From NCBI RefSeq assembly GCF_026151205.1, contig NC_087074.1:15670962-15734961 (forward strand): DNA of 64,000 nt, read 5' to 3'. Positions within the stretch are counted from its first letter, which is position 1. Each line of letters opens with the position of its first letter. This document shows, piece after piece, positions 24,801 to 39,800 of the stretch. This stretch comes from Bolinopsis microptera. Its lineage: Eukaryota > Ctenophora > Tentaculata > Lobata > Bolinopsidae. The position numbers and the translations under genes were made by a program. The notes beneath the pieces are model-generated. The model saw only the letters and a program-made list of their open reading frames with translations. It was not told the DNA's origin and made no database searches.

Positions 24801-27800
24801 TTAGCCCGAGAGAAACAGTTACATGAAATGGAAAAGAAGCTCACTGAAATTGAGAACAAGGTTTGTTCATTATAACTGTTTCATAATGCAAAGGTTATTT
24901 TTGTTTATTTTGTTGGTATACCTTAATTCCCAAAAATTTGGGCGACAACAAATTTGAGCGGGCCTCTCGCCCAAATTTTTTGCAGACCAAATTAATTGCA
25001 TAAATCTTTTCCGTCTGCTAAATTTGTTGCTAACCAAACTTTTGGCATTTGGCCTGTGGCCCTGAAATCTATAGAAAGATGGCTTTTTCTTCATATCCAA
25101 GTGAAATAATATTTGAAATTTTAGTTTTCTAATCTGTCATTCATGGCTTGACCAAGTAAAAAGGCTTATATTTTAAATGAATAGAAATAACTGGAATAGC
25201 TAACAGCTACTAATAAAACAAATGGCTAGAGGTACGGATAGCTAGAGATTTAAACAAGATCTGCAAATGGATTATCATCCACCGTAAAGTCTGATCTACA
25301 AGCATCAGTTATACCCGACTTCTCAAAGCCTTTCCTTATGTCATCTGGCCTCCCTTTTAAATATACAAAAAGTTCGTTGATCCAACGAGCGTGTACTTCA
25401 CGGATCACTGTCAAGCGGGTATCAATTTTCACATTGTCTGATGAAACTCCTCCATTGAGCTGACACACTATGTTTTTCGCGTACCAATCTTCGTACTTAT
25501 TGCGCATGCATTTCTTAGCCAGTCCATTGATAGATATGTCCAGGGGCTGTAGATGATGGGTCATATTAGCTGGAACTTACTGTAGGATACAGTTGTTGGC
25601 TGTCATCAGATCTTTTAGTGTCTGCGTGTGTTGGGCCCGAAACACATCTGATATCAGTAGCGCTTTCTGCTCATAGATCATGATGTAAACCTTCTAATTT
25701 TCTTCCAAACCTTTCGACCATCTGGTGAGGCGTCATAATGATAATTGTATGTGAAAGGGGTATGATAAGATATGCTGAGTGTAAGTAGTCTAAACTATCT
25801 GATTGAGAGACTAAATATCACTATTGTATATCTATCATTTTGTACTGTGCCATCATCACTGTATTTTTTAGTAGTTACTGGGCAGATCGTAAATTTCATA
25901 ATGTGAAACAACTCAGACTACCACCTACATGCTTAAAATTGAAAGCAAAATGACTGGAATAATAAGGAATAATAATGAACTAAGGCAAATATCTAACTGA
26001 AATTTTAGTGGAAAATCGTTCATTTTTCGAAGAATTTGTGCCCAAATTTTCGGTCGCCCAAATGAGTTCAAATTTTCTGCCCACATTTTTCGGGCTCAAA
26101 TAAATTGTGCTCAATATAATGGCACACAAATTTTTGGGAACTAAGGTAATCTCAACCAGTGTCCGAATTATAGGTTAACTAATACGGATAGTCTCACTCA
26201 ACGTCCAAAGTACCCTAATGCTAAATGAGAAGACCCTTATATCTTATGTTGCTCAGAGGAGAGACATGCAGCAAGTATCAATATGGTAGCACAAAATAAT
26301 GGATCATGCCATGATGATAAGTTGATAAGTTGATTGGGAAATTGCTTCGTTGGATCGACACCTTGATATCACTGAAATGACAACTTAATTATTATGGGAT
26401 ATATACTAAGATGGCGTTTCTCTTGTCTCATATTACATAATATATTATATGTATGTTAAATGGTTAGTCTTCTGAGGAATCGCGACTAATTGTTACCATA
26501 CTTCTGTTGTACTTGTTTGGAGTTCTGAGAAATATAAATGAATGCTAAAGTTGTTATTTGTGTAAAGTTTCACTTTGCATAAGTAATATTTCTTGGTGTT
26601 CGGTGATGTTTTTGAATATTTTGTGATTTTTGAATGCTTAATTATATTCGTTCAGGACGTTACAGAAGGAATTAATTTAATGTAGTCCGAGAAATCTTAA
26701 CCCTCCTAGCGTCCTAAGATGGCGTTTCTCTTGTCTCATATATGCTTTGAGCAATGAAAATAGAACATGGATACCTTTACCAGGAGTTGGGCAGTATAGA
26801 GGAGAGTATATATGTGACATGAGTGCTTTCTTCATTTCAGATGGAAAGTGCTGGTCTTTAACTACGAGTTGATAACGTGAAACAGGTTTCACTTCGTTAA
26901 CACAGTCTTTTAGAAGAGATGGTGGAATAGGATCCAGGCAGCAGAACTTGTTGGATGGACATCTTCGAGACTGAGACTTTTAGTTCGTCAGATGCATGGT
27001 CTTTGTCAAGGATTAGGTATTTATCACAGAGTAGTTCTTTGTCTTTGACAGAATCTTTTTCCTACCATCCCTGATAAGTGATAGTAGTAACCTTATCAGC
27101 AAAGAAATCTTTGACATTTTTTAACAGTTCCACTGGATATTTGTAATTTGGAAGGTCATGGGTATCGTTTCTTTGGAGCTGATTGAGTTTCTTGTAGACC
27201 GTATGTGCAATGTGTATCCTCTTAAGAGGATTGGAGAGAGGCCTTATTGAAGACTTGTCAAATTGTAACTGACAGAACTAATTGTGTCTGAGTCCCAGCT
27301 TTTAGGTACTCACATCTTTCACTGTCTTCTGTATCTACCTTGTCTTTTCTCCAAGTACGTTCAGCAACTCCTCTTTTCCGCCTGCGAATGCGAAGTTTCA
27401 AGTTCAACCAGGGCATTCGCTTCTTCACTATCTTCTTTTTTATGTTAGGATATGATAAAATATATAGAAAACTAAAAGAGCTTAATAAAAGTATGGCTCA
27501 GTGAGTAGTGACACAAGGAAAAAGGAAGGAACAGTACAAAGAACAGATCCACTGTATATGTAATAGTTCTGCCCAAAGAATCACTAAGTTCTGCCCAAAG
27601 AATCACTAACGTCACTCATAATCAAGAATAAATTAACTCAAAACCCGCAATAATTATGAAAATATTCATTTCATTTTGTAGGAAGTGTGTGAGTAATACT
27701 AATGTATCTGCCGAGTTCTTTTGAATTATTAATTATTAAAGAACGTACGATATATCTTGTTCAGTTTAACACTCAATTCCCAAACATCTTTAAAGAGCAG

Positions 27801-30800
27801 CAGTAAAGAAACACCTCTAAATGCTTATTAAAAACAAATGTGCAGGAGCCCTCCATCCTGCCTGAAAATGGTGCTTTCCGAAATACTTCTTATTAAAAGT
27901 AGGCTAAACCGGCAGTCAAAACAATTCTTTTTGTGACGATTCGGAGAAAAAGTGAAATCAAAAATAAACAACATAGTATATAACAGTCCAGAGAAATATA
28001 TCAAACACCATAATATAAAATTTGTTTACATATTATAGAGATGAGAGTGCTTGCTCATAAAGGAAACCCTTTTAATATTATTTTATTTATATTGTATTTA
28101 TTTATTTTATTATTATTTGACATATTCCGTCATTTTTAGAGAGTAGGTAGAGAATTCAAACTTGAACTAAATTGCTGCTGAAATGCTAAACATTTGTCGT
28201 TAAACTGGTAGTGGTATTACTCGCCCTTACTCTCGAATATTTCACTCTTGCAATTACCATCAACTCGAATGAGTTAGCGAGTTATCGAGATTTCTAAATA
28301 TCTATTTATTCCCCGTTACATAATATATAATGGATAGTTAATATCTGCAGAAAGGGTGACGTATTCTCATTCTCAAATTTTGAAATAATTCTGCATTCGT
28401 ACCCTTCTATCTCACAAGGGTACGAATGCATTCAAATACAGTGTTTCATCGCTGATGTTCCAACATACACCAGAGTAATGTTACCATGGTAACGCAGATT
28501 AAGTGATAAACTTTGAATGTAGACTGTTATCTAACGAAATCAGAATTAAATGTCTCAACATTCACGAAACAAAGCAGGCCATTGTTACCCTGTAGTTTCA
28601 CTTTATCATGGGTACTGAGTACTGACTACTGATATAATCTAAAGTATAAACTGAGCACTATATTTACAATCAGATAGCACCCTCATTAAGCCACCATAAG
28701 TCAGACGACATCCCATCCTAAGTGGCCCTTATCATTTCGCTCGACCAAAAATTATCACGTGACTTGGGCTTTACAGTTTTGCAGCCGAACAAAGCAGTTT
28801 TACATGTTTTTACATATCCCGGAACCCCAAATCTAAACCTACCCTACCCTCACTAACTGCTCATCTCTACCCGAGGTTTGCAGTAATTCAGGGCACGGTA
28901 AATTGGGGTTTTACTGTATATTGTACATTAATTAATCGAGTGAACATGGACTAGTAAACCAGGAGGTGGCCTCAATTAATAAAATACAGTGGTGGTAGGG
29001 TCTAGGTCACTCGAATGAAAGAATGTAAGTAAACTCGTGGTTAACTCGTGGTTTAGGAGTTAGGACCATGCCTCTTTGTATTGAGTTTGACGTACAATTC
29101 TATAAAGAAACAGTAGGTGAACAGTGGGTGGCAGCAATAAAACCTTTTATTCTGAGGAAATAATATGAATATCTAAATATCGGGTGAGCAATGTGCAAGA
29201 ATGGTATTTATTATAAACGATCCTGCTTTGCTGCTTTGAGAATAGTGCCAGCGTAGTATTCCCAGCCATGAATTGACCTTATATTCTATCCGTCGATTGG
29301 GTTTTAGCCGAAATATATCTTACAAAGATATCTTACAATTAATGTTAACATAATACATTTTCACTAAAGCTGAAATGTGATAGTGATAAGTTTGATTAGC
29401 ATTTCTCAAATTTTCATTAAATCGTGTTACTGCCTCCTTGAAGATACTTTGGTCCTATGTAGTTTTGTAAGTGTAACTGTGATGCATTACTGTAAAATTT
29501 ATTAGAATTTTGGAATTTTTAAATTCAATCAGCATGTTATTCATGTGAGTTGTAAATATATAAATATGGTTGCACTATCACAGGAAGCCACGAGGAAACA
29601 GAGAGAGTCTGATCCAAAACGCGCTAAAAGTAAAGCAACAAAGCAAGAAGTTGATTTCAGGTACTTCCACAGTTTAAAGTTGTAACGAATTTAATTAATC
29701 AACAAGTTAACGTTTACTTTGACGTCTGCTTAGTTAGATTTAAAAGCTCCACTCAGAGTGGACCACTCTGCCAATAAACGGTTACCGTGTTCTACCCCCC
29801 CCCCCCCCCCCCCCCCCCTAAATGTGATGATTCTGACCATTTTCATACCCAAGTTGATCTCCTTTCTCCAATCAGAAGTGGTGATATGCGGGTTTAGATA
29901 TGGCGAAAGCGCCAAAAAAGGGCGTGGTCAATTGTGCAAAACTACCCCATACTTAGAAAGTCTACCCAAGCCAAATTTGTTTCTGAGGGGTCCCTTGAGC
30001 CGTTCAAGGTCGAAATCTTTATTCGGGTTATGAAAATTATAGCCTGGGGTCCCCAGGTAAATCAGACACATCCGGGGAAATGTTCCCGGCAATGTGTCGA
30101 CTTTAATAATCTGTTTTCGCTTTTGAGTGGGTCGATCATATAATTGATGTTTTGAAAAACTGTTGGAGACTACCACTTTGTACCAAAACATCAACTAAAT
30201 GTGTCGAATTAACAATACTAGCAGGCAATGCAAGAGACAACGATACTTATTTATTTTGTGATTTCAACACCGCTTGTTGGTCCAAATTTTGAGACCTAAA
30301 GTTTTTTTTTCTTGGTCAATTTTGTATTTCATTATACTGGTCAAAAGGCCATAAAAGTATCCGACCCAGCCAAACATGTTTCAACAGAATATCTTTTCGG
30401 GGAAACTCCTGTTTAAGTTGCAGATGTCGCGGTGTCAGTAAAATGGCAACAGATATATATCGTCTCGCTTTATATGTAGTAAAACGAGTAAAACATTGAT
30501 TTTTTAAAACAAATCATATTTTATACAATCGTGATTTAAGTTATGTTCAATAACATCTTCGATTCAATCATAAGATGTTAAGACTGCGGAAAATAAACAA
30601 GGACCAGTCACCTTCCATGATGATTCCAATCATCTGCAAACTTGGTCAGTGTTGGTACAAGTCATATTCATCTGAACAATACTTGAGTTATATATCTAGT
30701 ATCAGTTACATAATATTATCTAGTTAAGAAATTGATACTTTTGACTGGCAAATTCTATTACATAGAGCAATCTAGAGAGCCTCATTAAACTACCCAGTCA

Positions 30801-33800
30801 GAGACAGAGTAGTGTAAAAAATGGTACGAGTCAGACAATGTTTGACTAGGATCAATGGTACATCGAACGGTTACCCTACTGTTCATCCTTTCAGCAATGA
30901 ATACTAGCACTGGCTGTCACGGGGATTATCTGCTAAAACGTGACCTAAAGTGATTTAGAGTTAATTTTTACGAACAAATTTGTCAAAACTTCTAAAATAG
31001 GCCAAATTTTGGTGTATAAAAAAATTTAAAATATTACAATTTTGTCGGCTCGTGGGATGCGTCAAAGATAAATAACGTGAGCTGCACTTATAGATACGTA
31101 TGAATAATGAATATTGAATAATTCCGCCACATTTCGTCGACTGGCTTAAACAAGAAGCTTCCCTCCGTTGAATGACAGAGCTTACGGTAGGGCTAGGGCA
31201 ATAGCTCGCCGCTTGGAGGTAAATTAATACCTGTATCAAGTTTATTGGGAATTAAAGCTGCCATCCAGTCGATCAATCAAATTAATGACAGGTTCGAGAA
31301 TCGAGAACGTTGTCAAGCTCAACAAAGTACCATTTAGATCAATCAAATTAAAACCAGTCGCAAAATCTACAAAAATTTAATTCCCAGAATCAATTCATTT
31401 TTTGATGACGAAAACGTTGCTGACATGGTTTCAAAATATCGACACCTTTAACGCACCGTTAACCAGACCGATATCACGTGACCCACCAAGTATCGACCAA
31501 ACCTGTCACGTACAACGCGTTTTCAATAATTGGTCTAGACTCTAGTCGGCAAACCTGCAATCGTGCACCTGTTAATCGTGAATGGAAGTTTATACAGGCT
31601 ATCAGCGAGGTATTTAAATACATTTTGAATGTAAAACTCTTACCGTTTTCTTGATTAAGCTGCTCAAGCCATTTTATGTAACATTTGTGGTACAAAACCA
31701 TCAATTAAACCACTTACCACCGACTGATTTAAAAATCCTTTACCATTTGACTTCCTTATAGTTTATATATAATATATAAGTCTCTCCTTATATATATAAA
31801 TATATGCTTCCCTTGTGCTAAGAAATGTGATCTCTGCAAAAAACTTCCTGAAACCATCAACCACCATCGGCAGTTTCCACACCAACCAAGTATTCAGTAT
31901 CAAAGGACGATTGGACTGTGATACCAAAAATGTTGTTACACCAAAATCCAACCACTCAAAATTGCCAACAGCTGTCATAATTGTACCACTGTATTGGCCC
32001 ACGTTGTTAACAGCTCGTTCGAACAGGGGATCTTTCCCCAAGCCTTGAAAACGGCAAAAGTAGTTCCTGTACATAAAGGTGGATCTAAAACTGACATCAA
32101 AAATTACATACTGATATCTCTACTTGCCACTTTCTCAAAGAAACCTTCTCGGCAAAGAAACCTCATTTATCGCGATGTAGTAATTTGTGGTGTCACAATC
32201 GAAAGAAAAACAGGAGCCCGTTTCTTAGGAGTTATAATAGATAACAAACTGAACTGGTCGTTACATATTTCTGCCATGAAAATGAAAATGGCCAGATACA
32301 TTGGAGTCATGTACAAACTTAAAAAATATTTGCCTCTGGAAGCACGTTTACAAATATATCACAGTTTTTTGCTGTCTCACCTTAATTACTACTCCCTCGT
32401 CTGGGGTTTTGCTGCCAAGTCCCATATAGAAACACTGTTTGTAAAACAAAAAATAGGTCTTAGAGCAATACTACCAGGTTTTGTTAATTACTGGTACAAA
32501 GATGGTACACCACCAGCAAGTACCATGTCTGGTTTCTATGTACACAAAATATTAACAGTTCATAGTATCATCGTAAAGAACTCATTAGTTTTTATACATA
32601 AGCTGAAAAACTTCCCAAGTCTAGTGCCTCCCTCTATAAAGAAAATAATACCTAACAGTGCACCAATATTTAACGTCGCCGATCTGGATTCGGGTCTTAC
32701 AACTTTATGGTCAGATGAATACGGTAAACACCCTTACAATAATTCAGTATTCTACAAAGGTCCACTATTAGCAATAAACAGATATAGTGTCGCAGCAACT
32801 TCCTTGCCAAGTCTCTTCAACCTTAACATCTACAAAAGGTGCATAAAAAACATGCTCATTGATCAACAAAACGAGGGCATTGCAGACGAATGGCCTAACT
32901 TTATGTTATACAATATAACGGGACTAAGGAAATCAGAGCACAACATCAACCGTAATTCTGATAATAACTCTGTCTCAATACCATAAGCACGCCATCACAG
33001 AATCAATTTCACTGCATACCATCTCAGTTACACTGCCAGCAAATACGGCATGATGCTATGCGACTGATAACAGTCGTTACATTTAAAATTTTGGAATAGC
33101 TAGCTAACCGTAGCTATGCACCTGTTTCCACTCTAACAACTCTAAAAGCGCATTAATATAATATGATAATTTCAACGAAAGGCAACTTTTTATGTGCTCA
33201 GCTATGTTTTGTTCGACAAGCTCCATTTAAATCGTTTTAATAAGATCTAATCTTGTGTGAGTTTTAAATTTGAATAAATTTGAACACTTTTTATATATAT
33301 ACAGGGTGGGCCAAAAGTCAGTACTCATACGTTGGACTTTATAGCTCTCAAATATAAAACACGGCGGAGCTATTACATTTTTAATTTCTATTTATTTGAT
33401 TGATTGCATGATTGATATTTTAAATAAATTTACTAACATGTCTTCATATCAGGATAACTGTAAAGGTATATTTTACCGACATTTGAAGTCAGCGCGTTGT
33501 TTTACTGACAGTTGTGGCTGACTAACAATATATGTATATATATAATTGTGGGTGGCGTCGTCTGCTGACAGTGCTCAATCGGCAAGCCGAGAGCTAGATA
33601 CAAATTTTATATATATAATATATATATATCCTCGAACCAGTAAGTACAGTATGCCATCTTCAAAGCAACAGCTCTCAAATATAAAACACAGCAGAGCTAT
33701 TAAGGCCAACGTATGCCCACTGACTTTTGGCCCACCCTGCATATGTATATATATATACCCATAGACACAGTGTTTCGCCCTATTGGGACTCATCAGTGTG

Positions 33801-36800
33801 GCTCAAATCATCAGGGTTGATTTTTGCTGATGGCGGGAATGGAACCAACAATCTCACGACTGCTGGCCCGGGACAATGCCATTGCACCACCAAGCCCTTA
33901 ATGATGAGGGAATGAAATAGGTACCAGTAACCAGAGTGCTCTACAGACTCATTACGACTTCAAGTTTAACAAGACTTTCCGCGAAAACCGTGAGAGATAT
34001 ACTTTTGAAACTTTTTTGGCTGCACTGAGTCGAATGCTTTTATGGCCTTTTGGTCAGTGTTAAGAAATAAAAATTGGCCAAGGAATAAGTAATTTAGGTC
34101 TCGAAAAATGGACCCTTAGGACTCCGACTAGGTGGTGTCAAAATCACAAATTAAATAAACAGCTTTGTCTAATGTGGCACCACTTAAGAGAAACACGGGT
34201 TCCTGCTAGTTATTATAAAACAATAGCAGGATCACGTATAACCCTAAACTGGTGTCAAGACTCAAGAGACTAAAATAATTATTACCTATTTAATTCGCGT
34301 TTTGAATGAATCCGCGACAATGGTAGTCTACTTATTCATTCTGGTAGGGGAGATGGTATCAAAAGGCAAGGGGTTGGCCTATGTCTTTCCAAAAAGGTCA
34401 GGAACTCCCTGATCTCTTATGTACCTACATCAGAGCGGGTCTTAACAGCTAGGTTACACGGCAAACACCTCAACATATCTGTTGTTGTAGCCTACGCTCC
34501 GACTGACGGTGCAGATGACGGAGAGAAAGATTGTTTTTACAACGTTTTATCAGACACGTTTGGTGAACTGCCCCGACATGATCTGAAACTGCTACTGGGT
34601 GACTTCAATGGAAAAGTTACTTCAAACAGATATGGATTCGAGGGAGTTATTGGTGGAGAATCTCTCCATAGTTCATCAAGCGACAATGGGACCAGGCTCA
34701 TGGATTTCTGTGCAGCCAATCAACTTGTTATTGGTGGAACTCTGTTCCAGCATAGAGACATCCACAAGGGTACATGGCGGTCTCCCAACGGGTTAACTGT
34801 GAATCAAATAGATCATATTTGTATTAGTGGACGATTCCAACACTCGCTACTCGATGTTAAGGTATGTCGTGGGGCGGACATTGGTTCAGATCACTATCTT
34901 GTTCGTGGACGGCTGCAAATCAAACTGCAGTCGGTAGCTAAGATCACTGCTAAAAGGCACGATGTGCCTGCTATCGAACATTTGCGAAACTCGTCTAAGG
35001 TTCAAGAGTACAACGTGGCTCTTCAGAACCGTTTTGATTGTCTGGCTAATGAGGTCAACCTTGAAGACATGTGGGATAATTTCAAGCAGACAGTCACTGA
35101 TGTCTCGATGGAAGTGCTTGGAAAGCGTCCCCGGAAGGTTAAAGAACAACACCTTTCGCAAACCTCTAAGAACTTGATAGAGCAACGGGGAATGTTCAAA
35201 CGGAGGGATCCCACTTCAAACGTCAATAGATCAGCCTACTCTAAACTTAATAAATTAGTTAAGAAAAGTTGTAAAATTGACGACAACAACTGGGCTACTA
35301 AAATAGCGACTGATCTAGAGGAGGCTTCTAAGAAAGGCCAGCAAAGGGAAGTTTGGGATAAGATAAAGAAGATTTCTGGGAAAAAGAAGAAGAAAGTGGG
35401 TATGTCAGTTAGGGATAAGGATGGTCATTTTATTACAGACCCGGACAGTCAGAAGGAAAGGTGGAAGGAGCACTTTACTGAGCTCTTAAATCCTCCACTA
35501 TCGGATGCCAATCTTGATGACCTCGATGGTGTGCCCTCACAACCGAGTTTTGACTACCTTTCTTGTTCTGATGGACCTCCTTCTAGAGATGAGATTAGTT
35601 ATGCTCTAAAGAAACTGAAGAACTGCAAAAGTGCAGGGGTTGATGAGATAACTAATGAACAACTCAAGTATGGTGGAAGTGCTCTTGTTGGCCAACTAGA
35701 GCTACTGTTTAAAAAGGTATGGGAGGAAGAGGTGATCCCTGAGGATTGGCTTAAAGGTGTTATAGTGGTTATCGGAAAGAAGGGAGACACCTCATACTGC
35801 TGCAATAATAGGGGTATAACTCTTAGGGCAACGTCTTCTAAGGTTCTTCAAATGGTTCTTCTTAAGAGGCTGGATGTTGGAATGGAGTGTCTTCTTAGGG
35901 AAAATCAGTGTGGGTTCAGACGGAACCGCTCATGTATTGATCAGATTTATTCCATCCGCACCATTATTCACAACTGCATTGAGTTTAACATTCCACTTTA
36001 TGTTAATTTCATTGATTTTAAGGCAGCGTTTGATTCCATCAGAAGAGAGTTTATTTGGTCAAGCATGAGACACTATGGACTTCCTGAGAAATATGTTAGA
36101 ATCTTTCAGGCATTCTTCAACGGAACCATGAGTGCTGTCAGGGTTAATGGTGAAATGTCTGATTGGTTCTCTGTTAATTCGGGCACTGGACAGGGTGATA
36201 TCCAGGGCCCTCCTGTATTTAATTTCTGTCTGAACTTTGGAATCTTTTTGGCCGAGGTTCACAAGGCAATCAGTCATGGTGCTGTACTGCAAAAGGAACT
36301 AAAGGGTGCAGATGAAAAAGTTATCATGGATAGTGACTACGCTGATGATCTGGCAGTGATGGACAATACTGAAGAAGGGCTGCAAGAGTCCACTGATCTT
36401 ATAGCTTATTACACCTCTTATGCTGGGTTGAAGATCAACGCTAAAAAGACACAATGCATGGCGATCAGCAAGTGTGCGTCCCAGCGACCTTACACCGAAA
36501 GAGACAGTATAAAGCTAACAGTGGAGGGAGAACCTGTTGAACAGGTCAGCAACTTTGTTTATCTTGGTGCCAACATCAGTGGGGATGGTACCATTGACCG
36601 AGATCTTGACATCAGGATCCAGCGTGCTAATGGTGCGTTCCATCAGCTTTGGAAGATATGGAACAGTCGAACTATAAGAACGCCCACCAAGATCCGTATC
36701 TACAAGGCTGCTGTTATTACTATTCTGTTATATGGAGCTGAAGTGTGGAACACAACAAAGAAGCAGATGAAACGGTTTGAGGTCTTCCATCTGACCTCCC

Positions 36801-39800
36801 TGAGAAGAATCTTGAAGATAAAGTGGTTCTTCCATGTCTCCAATGAAGAAGTTCTCAGGCGTGCTGGAATTAAGTCTATCGAAACTTTCATCGGTGCGGC
36901 TAGACTAAGGTGGTACGGACATGTTGTCAGAATGCCAGAGACGCGGATCCCCAATTTCTTACTGGATTGGAAACCAAACTATGGAAAGAGACTGAGAGGA
37001 CGACCCCGCAAAGGCTGGATGGCCTGTGTACTCGAGGATGCGGCTGAATTTACAGGTGTCGATAACATCAGCAGAGATGCAGTAAAACAGTTGGCTCTAA
37101 AGCGAGTGGAATGGAGGAACATGTTACGCCGTAGAAGAGATGTGTGTGATGCAGGCCACTCCAACGACTAGGAGGAGACCTCTTCATGTAGCATGTATGT
37201 ATGTATGTATGTTTTGACACCACTTGGGGATCCAAATTTTGGGATCTAAAACTCTAAATTCTAAAAAAGTTTCAGTTGTATATCTTTCACGGTTTTTTTT
37301 CTCGCGTTAAAGTTGATGCCGTGATGGTACGGATCCATCCATTCATATCTATATAAGTATATACCTATATATTTATACATAGTAAGATATCAAAGTTCAA
37401 AATATCTGAAGGCAATACTCCTAAGAACTTTATTGGTAGCTGCCTCAAAGTTGAAAGATCTTCAAACAGATACAACTAAATATTCTCAAATGACTTGCAT
37501 TTAACTCTATTAAGAGCAATTACCCTCATGTCAAATCTAACACACTAAATAAACCCCTGTTAGTATTGAAAGCTTAGCAGCTGACTCGAACCTGCAAACA
37601 TATTTAATAAAATTCACTGCCCGAGATTTTCAATTAACCAGGTTAGACGATGTTGATTAAACAGAAAATATAATTGCGATGATGAACATCGTCATCAGAG
37701 TGCACACAAAGTCACATACATCATTTAATTATTATTTTCGATCGCTATCACTGAAAATTAACGTGTTGAATGCAAGGTGTCTTTACCAGTACCACAAGAT
37801 TATTATATGAACTGCTTGTAAGAGAGTAAGAGTATATTGATATGTACGTGTGCTAATACAGTACGTGTACTCATATAATAAGCGGGCTCGTATATTAATA
37901 TAATCTTTAAATTGGCAGGTAAGCTACAGTAAATACGCGATATCATTGAAGGTGGGTCACGTGATTAAAGGGGGGGGGGGGGGGGGTGGTGATTGGGTGA
38001 AGTGGTATTGTTATTTGAATTTGGTAAGTGGTGTGCAATTATGAAGTTCAGTGACAAGGGTATATGACATGAGGGCGTAGGACAAAAAGGGCGGACGACA
38101 AAAAGGGCGGACGACAAAAGGGCGGACGACAAAAGGGCTGACGAAAAAAGGGCGGACGACAAAAGGGCGGACGACAAAAGAGCGTTACTTTTTTAAGAGG
38201 TGGACACGAGGGCTGTACTTTCTTACACATGAAACTCACTTTAATATGGACAATGGACATGAAACTACGTACACTTGGATCCTTGTGAATATTAATCGAT
38301 ACTATAAAATGGGGAACCATACCAGTAAACTATTTCCTTCTTCCTTCATAACAAAGATATAATTGCCAAAAGATGTGATGGGAGATGCAAATGCTCAAAG
38401 AAAAGTGTGCTTTGATTAATTGTTGCAACACCGTCAGTTATACACGTCCACCTAGAAGAAATAAGTCCTTGAAATCATCAGCAAGTACGAGCTTGCTAAA
38501 TCACTCTACAGTCAATCTTCAAGATTGTTCTAAAGAGGCCCCCGACAGTTGAAACCAACAATCGAAAAACTGTCTCGATCACGTGATATGACCGTACAAG
38601 GGAGTTAGTCTAATTTCTCGTTAGGGTTAGGGTTTCAGCATATGCTTTTGTTAAGGATTGGGTTAGGGTTATGATCAGATATGAGGGTTAGGGTTTCGAA
38701 GCCCAGATAATGCGGAAATTACTATTCGCGAGAGCGCAAAAACAGGGTGTGGTGTGATAGCTTAAGTCTACGGACTTTGAAACAACGTTCTGCATCCTCA
38801 ATGTGATGATTCATTATAAAGACCAATATGAGCACATAGCTCCTATCAGAAGCTGAGATCTTGGAATAAGTGCAAAATTGGTACTTGCGAAAGCGTAAGA
38901 AAGATATGGCCACATAACTCAACTAAATATAAAATATGATTAAAATCGAGATGGAAGTATTTAATGATACCAGAAGTTGAAATCTTCTCTAAAGATTATA
39001 ACTGAAAAAATACCGATCTCGCAGCCTATATAGAAAATTGACCTGGCATATCATTATCATCTTAGATAATCTTTTGAAATCTTTTAAAATCTTTTAAAAT
39101 CTTTTAAAATCTTTTAAAATCTTTTAAAATCCTTTAAAATCTTTTAAAATCTTTTAAAATCTTTTAAAATCTTTTAAAATGTGATTTTTGAGATTATTTA
39201 ATTTTTTTAACGTTTTGTTAACCTCATATTTCATGAAGAACAAAGGCATAAATCAAAATATACTAAAGCAGAACTTTTTTGCGTGACACCTGTGCTAAAA
39301 AAATCTTTTAAAATCTTTTAAAATCTTTTAAAATGTGATTTTTGAAATTTATTCATTTTGTTAACGTTTTGTTAACCTCATATTTCAAAAACAAAGGCAA
39401 AAATTAAAATTCTAAAACATAATGTTTTTGCGTGATGCACCTGTGTTAACGGGTGATACTCGTAAAATATCTGTTCCATATATCCGACTCGGCGCGCGTC
39501 CTGGTAGGTTGTAAACCTACAACACCTGTGCCAAGTTTTAGCTCCTGGTATGGTTGTGGCCAGTCTTTTCCAAAAGGTTTACCTTTTTTTAGTTAAAGTT
39601 AAAATTCTACATTTCCAGTTTTTTTCTTCTTGTTCATCTCCAGCAATCCAGAAGCTCTATCACATGTTAATATTATGTGAAAACTGGGAAAATTATTTTT
39701 AGAGAAACATTTATTTTAACGAGGCTGAAATTTCTGAATTTTCAGTGACTTCCAGCTTGTAGATTCGCCACTGCTACAGATATGGATACCAGCTGCAATG

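Larger units (their letters stand above)
24861..29583. other. SNX29-like 4.7 kb intron
   Basis: Contains the pogo element (24919-26148) and a LINE remnant (about 26680-27450 minus). 27450-29583 is AT-rich with no recognised gene or repeat family; a few CACGTG-type palindromes and a run of GGTTAACTCGTGG motifs near 29030 were noted only. Confidence 0.5.
29661..39745. other. SNX29-like 10 kb intron dense in mobile elements
   Basis: Holds a C-run (29795-29818), a CR1-like deletion derivative (31800-32986) and a mariner MITE (33302-33739). It also holds a hammerhead ribozyme and tRNA-like module (33759-33897), an RTE-like LINE (34310-37215), a G-run (37970-37986), a 15 bp array (38075-38190), telomere-like repeats (38620-38695) and a 10 bp array (39070-39335). 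29820-31790 shows no recognisable gene. Confidence 0.6.

Noticed and set aside
37965-38320. Minus-strand frames with SSAL or RPPFC repeats
   Set aside because: Produced by the G-run and the 15 bp tandem repeat.
38620-38695. Telomere
   Set aside because: Only a few interrupted GTTAGGG units, with normal intron sequence on both sides.
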